Part shown: piece after piece, positions 61,150 through 64,000 of the stretch
How positions within the stretch are numbered: position 1 is the stretch's first letter
Layout: each line of letters begins with the position of its first letter
DNA from: Promethearchaeota archaeon
Lineage (GTDB): Archaea; Asgardarchaeota; Lokiarchaeia; Sigyniarchaeales; SOKP01
NCBI GenBank assembly: GCA_019894975.1
Contig: JAGXNO010000017.1
Location: forward strand, 1 to 64,000
Reading direction: 5' to 3'
DNA length: 64,000 nt
Notes under the pieces: model-generated
What the model was told of the DNA's origin: nothing
The model's database searches: none
What the model saw: the letters and a program-made list of their open reading frames with translations, nothing else
Program-made: the position numbers and the translations under genes

Positions 61150-62719
61150 ATTCATCTTGGATGTATGGTTTACCATAAAGTACAGATATCTCCGCTTTCT
61201 TTAACTCTCTCCCTAGATAATTTAAATGATAAATATCTCTTGTTAAATCCTGTTTAATAATGTTTTTACTTAGAGCTTCGGCGTCTTCTCCAATAAAAGT
61301 ATGAAGTAAGATTTCTTTGTTTGAATAAAAAAGAACATAAATCTTTTTCTCGATTAGATTTGTGTAAATTCTAAAATATCCTTTTTCATCGGAAATATAA
61401 TTTGTATTTAATTTGTCCACGACATCTGCATTATATTCTCCAAATGGGGGTACTTTTTGAATGATCTTACCTTTTGCTTTAAATAAGGATATTCCTTGAT
61501 TTATTGGAGGTGTTTTTTTGTATTTTGCTAAGTAATTTAGTTTTATACTATCTTTCAATTCTCTCACACCACCAAATAATTTAGGACTATGCTCAACAGT
61601 GAATAAAATCCCAATATCTATTTCTGTTGCGATGCTAGCTAAAAGACCATTTATTCCTACAGAATCTATATCCATAAGTTCAACAACGTTTGAAATCCCA
61701 AAGAATAGGGGGAGTTCCAATTTTTTATAACTTTCAAGAACAATTTGTTTTTTATAAAGAAAATATGTTTCTAAGGAATTACACATTCCTGGGCTGATGG
61801 GTGTTTCTAACAAGGGATCGGCAATTAATTTTTCAAATCCATTCTTCTGTAATTCTTTAGTTAATTTAAACAAGTTTTGTATTCGAATTTCGGGTTCTTT
61901 TGGAAAATACGCCTTCTTTAAGTTAGTTGGAAGAATTACGATGGGAATGTTTTTAGGGAGATTTAAGAAATCTTTATAGTTTCCTAAGTCTAAACTTAAA
62001 ATGAGATCAATATCCTCTTCTACTGCGGCATTAATTTCTTGTGAATCCATTGAATCTATACTTATTAAAACACGATATTCAGATCGAATTAATTTTATTA
62101 TTTCTTTTATTCTCTCTGGATTGGACTTATTAGAAACACACCCTATATCAATTATTTCTGCTCCAGATTCAATATAATGCCTCGTTTTTTGTAGAATTTT
62201 GGAATTATCTTTTTCTGTACAGTTAACAATTTCAGCTATTATAGGGGGAGGTAGATTTTTACCAATAATTAGATCTGATTTTTCTTCTCGAAGATAAAAG
62301 GTGTGATTACATATTTCATTTTTTGCTATTTCAATATGTTTCTTTAAAAGATTATAATACTCATTTTCTCCTGATTTTTCTATTAGCCTATTTGCTGGCA
62401 GTTTAGTTGATAATTCAATATTATTCATATGTTTCAGAATTTCAGGTAAATCAGAGGCAAATTCCGGACCTTTCCTAATTTTTATAGAAAACTGTGTTTC
62501 AAGTTTGGACGAATCCCATTGTACAAACCCAGGGAGTAAGATAAGATCATAATTAGAGATAATTGTTTTTTCTAGAATTTGAGACGTTATTCTTTCTGTT
62601 AAAAACGCGGATATCGTGATGGGTGCTTTTATAATCTTAAAATTGTGTTCTTTAATAGATTTAATTATTTTTTCGATTATCTGATAACTCGCTTGACCAG
62701 TTATAATTAGGATATTAAT
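61148..62719 (-). CDS. DUF6513/dihydropteroate synthase-like protein with non-canonical start
   Basis: The ATG-started frame begins at 62428 (426 aa), but 97 sense codons lie upstream in the same frame to 62719. They encode INILIITGQASYQIIEK, APITISAFLTERI, LILLPGFVQWDSSKLE and RKGPEFASDLPEIL, the order of the DUF6513 N-terminal domain of DHPS-like archaeal proteins. The pterin-binding barrel follows (SGAEIIDIGCVSNKSNPERI). Full length is then about 523 aa. No ATG, GTG or TTG opens it. ATT 62719, overlapping the TAA of the upstream DUF1464 gene, is the likely start. It probably acts in tetrahydromethanopterin-type cofactor synthesis. Confidence 0.8.
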   Translation of the reverse strand: MNILIITGQASYQIIEKIIKSIKEHNFKIIKAPITISAFLTERITSQILEKTIISNYDLILLPGFVQWDSSKLETQFSIKIRKGPEFASDLPEILKHMNNIELSTKLPANRLIEKSGENEYYNLLKKHIEIAKNEICNHTFYLREEKSDLIIGKNLPPPIIAEIVNCTEKDNSKILQKTRHYIESGAEIIDIGCVSNKSNPERIKEIIKLIRSEYRVLISIDSMDSQEINAAVEEDIDLILSLDLGNYKDFLNLPKNIPIVILPTNLKKAYFPKEPEIRIQNLFKLTKELQKNGFEKLIADPLLETPISPGMCNSLETYFLYKKQIVLESYKKLELPLFFGISNVVELMDIDSVGINGLLASIATEIDIGILFTVEHSPKLFGGVRELKDSIKLNYLAKYKKTPPINQGISLFKAKGKIIQKVPPFGEYNADVVDKLNTNYISDEKGYFRIYTNLIEKKIYVLFYSNKEILLHTFIGEDAEALSKNIIKQDLTRDIYHLNYLGRELKKAEISVLYGKPYIQDE

Positions 62720-63803
62720 CTAAATCACGTAGTATCTTTTCTTTTTCAAATGGAATAAATATATCATCTAAGATGGATCCAGAAGCATTTTTGAGTTGCA
62801 TATTCGTAATAATTGGTTCAAATTCACCTCCAAGAATTCCATTGGCTATAAAGGCAGCACCTTGAGCAGCTCGTTTTGCGATTTGACTGTAAGATTTCAT
62901 TAATTTTACAGGCGCAACATCACTTAAACCATTTATCATTTTTTCTTTTAAATATGTTAAATTCGCTCCCCTTCCTGCTAATAATATTTCTGTAATTTGA
63001 TTTTTATGAGAAAAGGATGAAGATATTCCGAAAACTGCTTTTTTAACGCTTGAAAGATACGCTTTAAGGGCCATTTTGGTCTGTTCATCTTTTTCAGCTA
63101 GAAGTGTTATTTCCTTTAAGCTCAAATCGGAATAACCTGAGATGTATGCGACTCCTCCCTTGTATATATTTCTTTTATGAATAGTTCCAATAAGATATGC
63201 TAGTTCTCCATCAAGAGAACCACTTGCTCTGAATCCAAGTATATTGGAACCTCCAATACCATCAATAATTTGACCATTTTCGATTGCCAATACTGCTGTA
63301 AAACCATAACCAATTTCAACCAAAATAAAGTTTGTCTTCTCGGGAGTGATGTCTAACCTTTCCATTTGATCTCTAATTCCCGTGACTGTGGTGCATACTT
63401 TATCAGCAGTACCCATATCAATTTTATTGATTTTTCGATATCGAGGAACTGTGGGAAGATGTTTTACTCCTGGAACAATAATGCCAGGTATCTGTTGAGC
63501 CTTAATTAAACGTAATACGTTTCCGAGACCAAGTACCTGATTTTTTTCTTTTTGCTTGAATTTTAATAAAGTAAAGAAAATATCTTGTTCAGTTAAATCA
63601 TTTATATTTTTCAAGGGAAGTCCAAACCCAGAGGGAGCTACCATCATATTTATATTTTTAACAGAATTAATGATATCTATTGCTTTTTGAGGGTCATTAA
63701 TCAAATCTTTAGTAGGTAATGAAGTATCTAGGATAGTTTTATTGTTTCTTTGCGCGAAGAAGTCCCATGATAAACTACCAGGATCTATACCGAGAGCAAT
63801 CAT
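62715..63803 (-). CDS. DUF1464 family protein, sugar/acetate kinase-like fold
   Basis: 362 aa. MIALGIDPGSLSWDFFAQ is the first phosphate loop of the actin-like ATPase fold, VEIGYGFTAVLAIENGQIID the second, and LLAGRGANLTYLKEKM the adenosine-binding part. These fit DUF1464, an archaeal family related to acetate/butyrate kinases, of unproven substrate. Its stop overlaps the start region of the DUF6513/DHPS-like gene, so the two are coupled. This points to a role in pterin cofactor synthesis. Confidence 0.8.
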   Translation of the reverse strand: MIALGIDPGSLSWDFFAQRNNKTILDTSLPTKDLINDPQKAIDIINSVKNINMMVAPSGFGLPLKNINDLTEQDIFFTLLKFKQKEKNQVLGLGNVLRLIKAQQIPGIIVPGVKHLPTVPRYRKINKIDMGTADKVCTTVTGIRDQMERLDITPEKTNFILVEIGYGFTAVLAIENGQIIDGIGGSNILGFRASGSLDGELAYLIGTIHKRNIYKGGVAYISGYSDLSLKEITLLAEKDEQTKMALKAYLSSVKKAVFGISSSFSHKNQITEILLAGRGANLTYLKEKMINGLSDVAPVKLMKSYSQIAKRAAQGAAFIANGILGGEFEPIITNMQLKNASGSILDDIFIPFEKEKILRDLD

Positions 63804-63919
63804 TTTTACAAATGAAGTTAAAACTATAAAAATTGTAAAAATTTCTATTAATTTAATCTATATTTAAGATTTCATTATAATATAAAAACATTTCAAGAAT
63901 AAGTATAAAAAAAGGGTGA

Positions 63920-64000
63920 TTGAAGATTACTGTAAAAGTATATGTGTGTAAAATATGTGGAGAGGCTTATATTGGAACGGAAGCACCAAGTCGTTGTCCA
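63920..64000 (+). CDS. Rubredoxin-like small protein, cut by right window edge
   Basis: TTG 63920 directly follows GGGTGA. The frame reads MKITVKVYVCKICGEAYIGT and then EAPSRCP up to the window end. CxxCG and a following RCP are the two halves of a rubredoxin or rubrerythrin-type iron site. The gene continues beyond the window, so length and further domains are unknown. Confidence 0.6.
   Translation, partial: MKITVKVYVCKICGEAYIGTEAPSRCP

Noticed and set aside
1..64000. CRISPR arrays, tRNA or rRNA genes, insertion sequences
   Set aside because: No regularly spaced repeats, cloverleaf with CCA-end context, rRNA-like conserved stretch or transposase was seen; gaps were read by eye only.

Overview
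The window is AT-rich archaeal DNA. The best reading is an Asgard (Lokiarchaeia-like) archaeon. The main grounds are a linked ubiquitin-type locus (two Ub-like modifiers plus a membrane-anchored Ub-like protein, E1, E2, Rpn11-like JAMM peptidase and a RING-like membrane protein) and a Rag/Gtr-type small GTPase. Supporting archaeal markers are archaeal AlaRS, DtdA, EndoQ, MptA and CofG/CofH. Several genes look bacterial (CSD-DEAD helicase, sugar O-acetyltransferase, YwbE, SfsA), as is common in these genomes. No rRNA, tRNA or CRISPR array was seen.

Layout. 0-7.3 kb: redox genes (rubredoxin-tailed FAD/NAD oxidoreductase, ferredoxin-like protein, flavoprotein, two glutaredoxins, ferredoxin:thioredoxin reductase catalytic chain, HdrB-like protein). 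7.3-11.4 kb: a frameshifted sensor kinase, a MOT1-type anion transporter and an acetyltransferase. 11.6-14.7 kb: three tandem protein disulfide oxidoreductase paralogs followed by thioredoxin reductase. 14.8-18.6 kb: one minus-strand run of ArsR, Rag-like GTPase, MASE3 histidine kinase and a response regulator whose C-terminal half looks like a longin domain. 18.8-23.7 kb: four Lrp/AsnC paralogs with cysteine-bearing tails around a ferredoxin, SfsA and a decayed MFS transporter. 24-33 kb: DUF362/EF-hand protein, ZIP-like membrane protein, DtdA, small membrane proteins, VOC, NUDIX, phosphoesterase and a 58-aa zinc ribbon. 33-43 kb: radical SAM, AlaRS, nitronate monooxygenase, YwbE, CSD-DEAD helicase, PPOX and FtsZ. 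43-54 kb: EndoQ, nucleotidyltransferase, a coiled-coil protein and the ubiquitin locus. 54-64 kb: coenzyme F420 and pterin genes (MptA, amidohydrolase, ArfC, CofG, CofH, DUF6513/DHPS-like, DUF1464) and a GDH-CBS fusion.

How it fits together. The Ub locus contains everything from activation to removal. Its modifiers end in Ala-Gly rather than Gly-Gly, and two of its proteins are membrane-embedded. A neighbouring coiled-coil protein carries at both ends a KTP motif that also occurs just upstream of the Ub fold in the modifiers. The GTPase/two-component run suggests a phosphorelay that ends on a longin-type, GTPase-associated domain. These two regions are the most interesting in the window. Several starts were revised from sequence context. 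The largest revision is the DHPS-like gene, which reads 97 codons further upstream and has no canonical start codon there.
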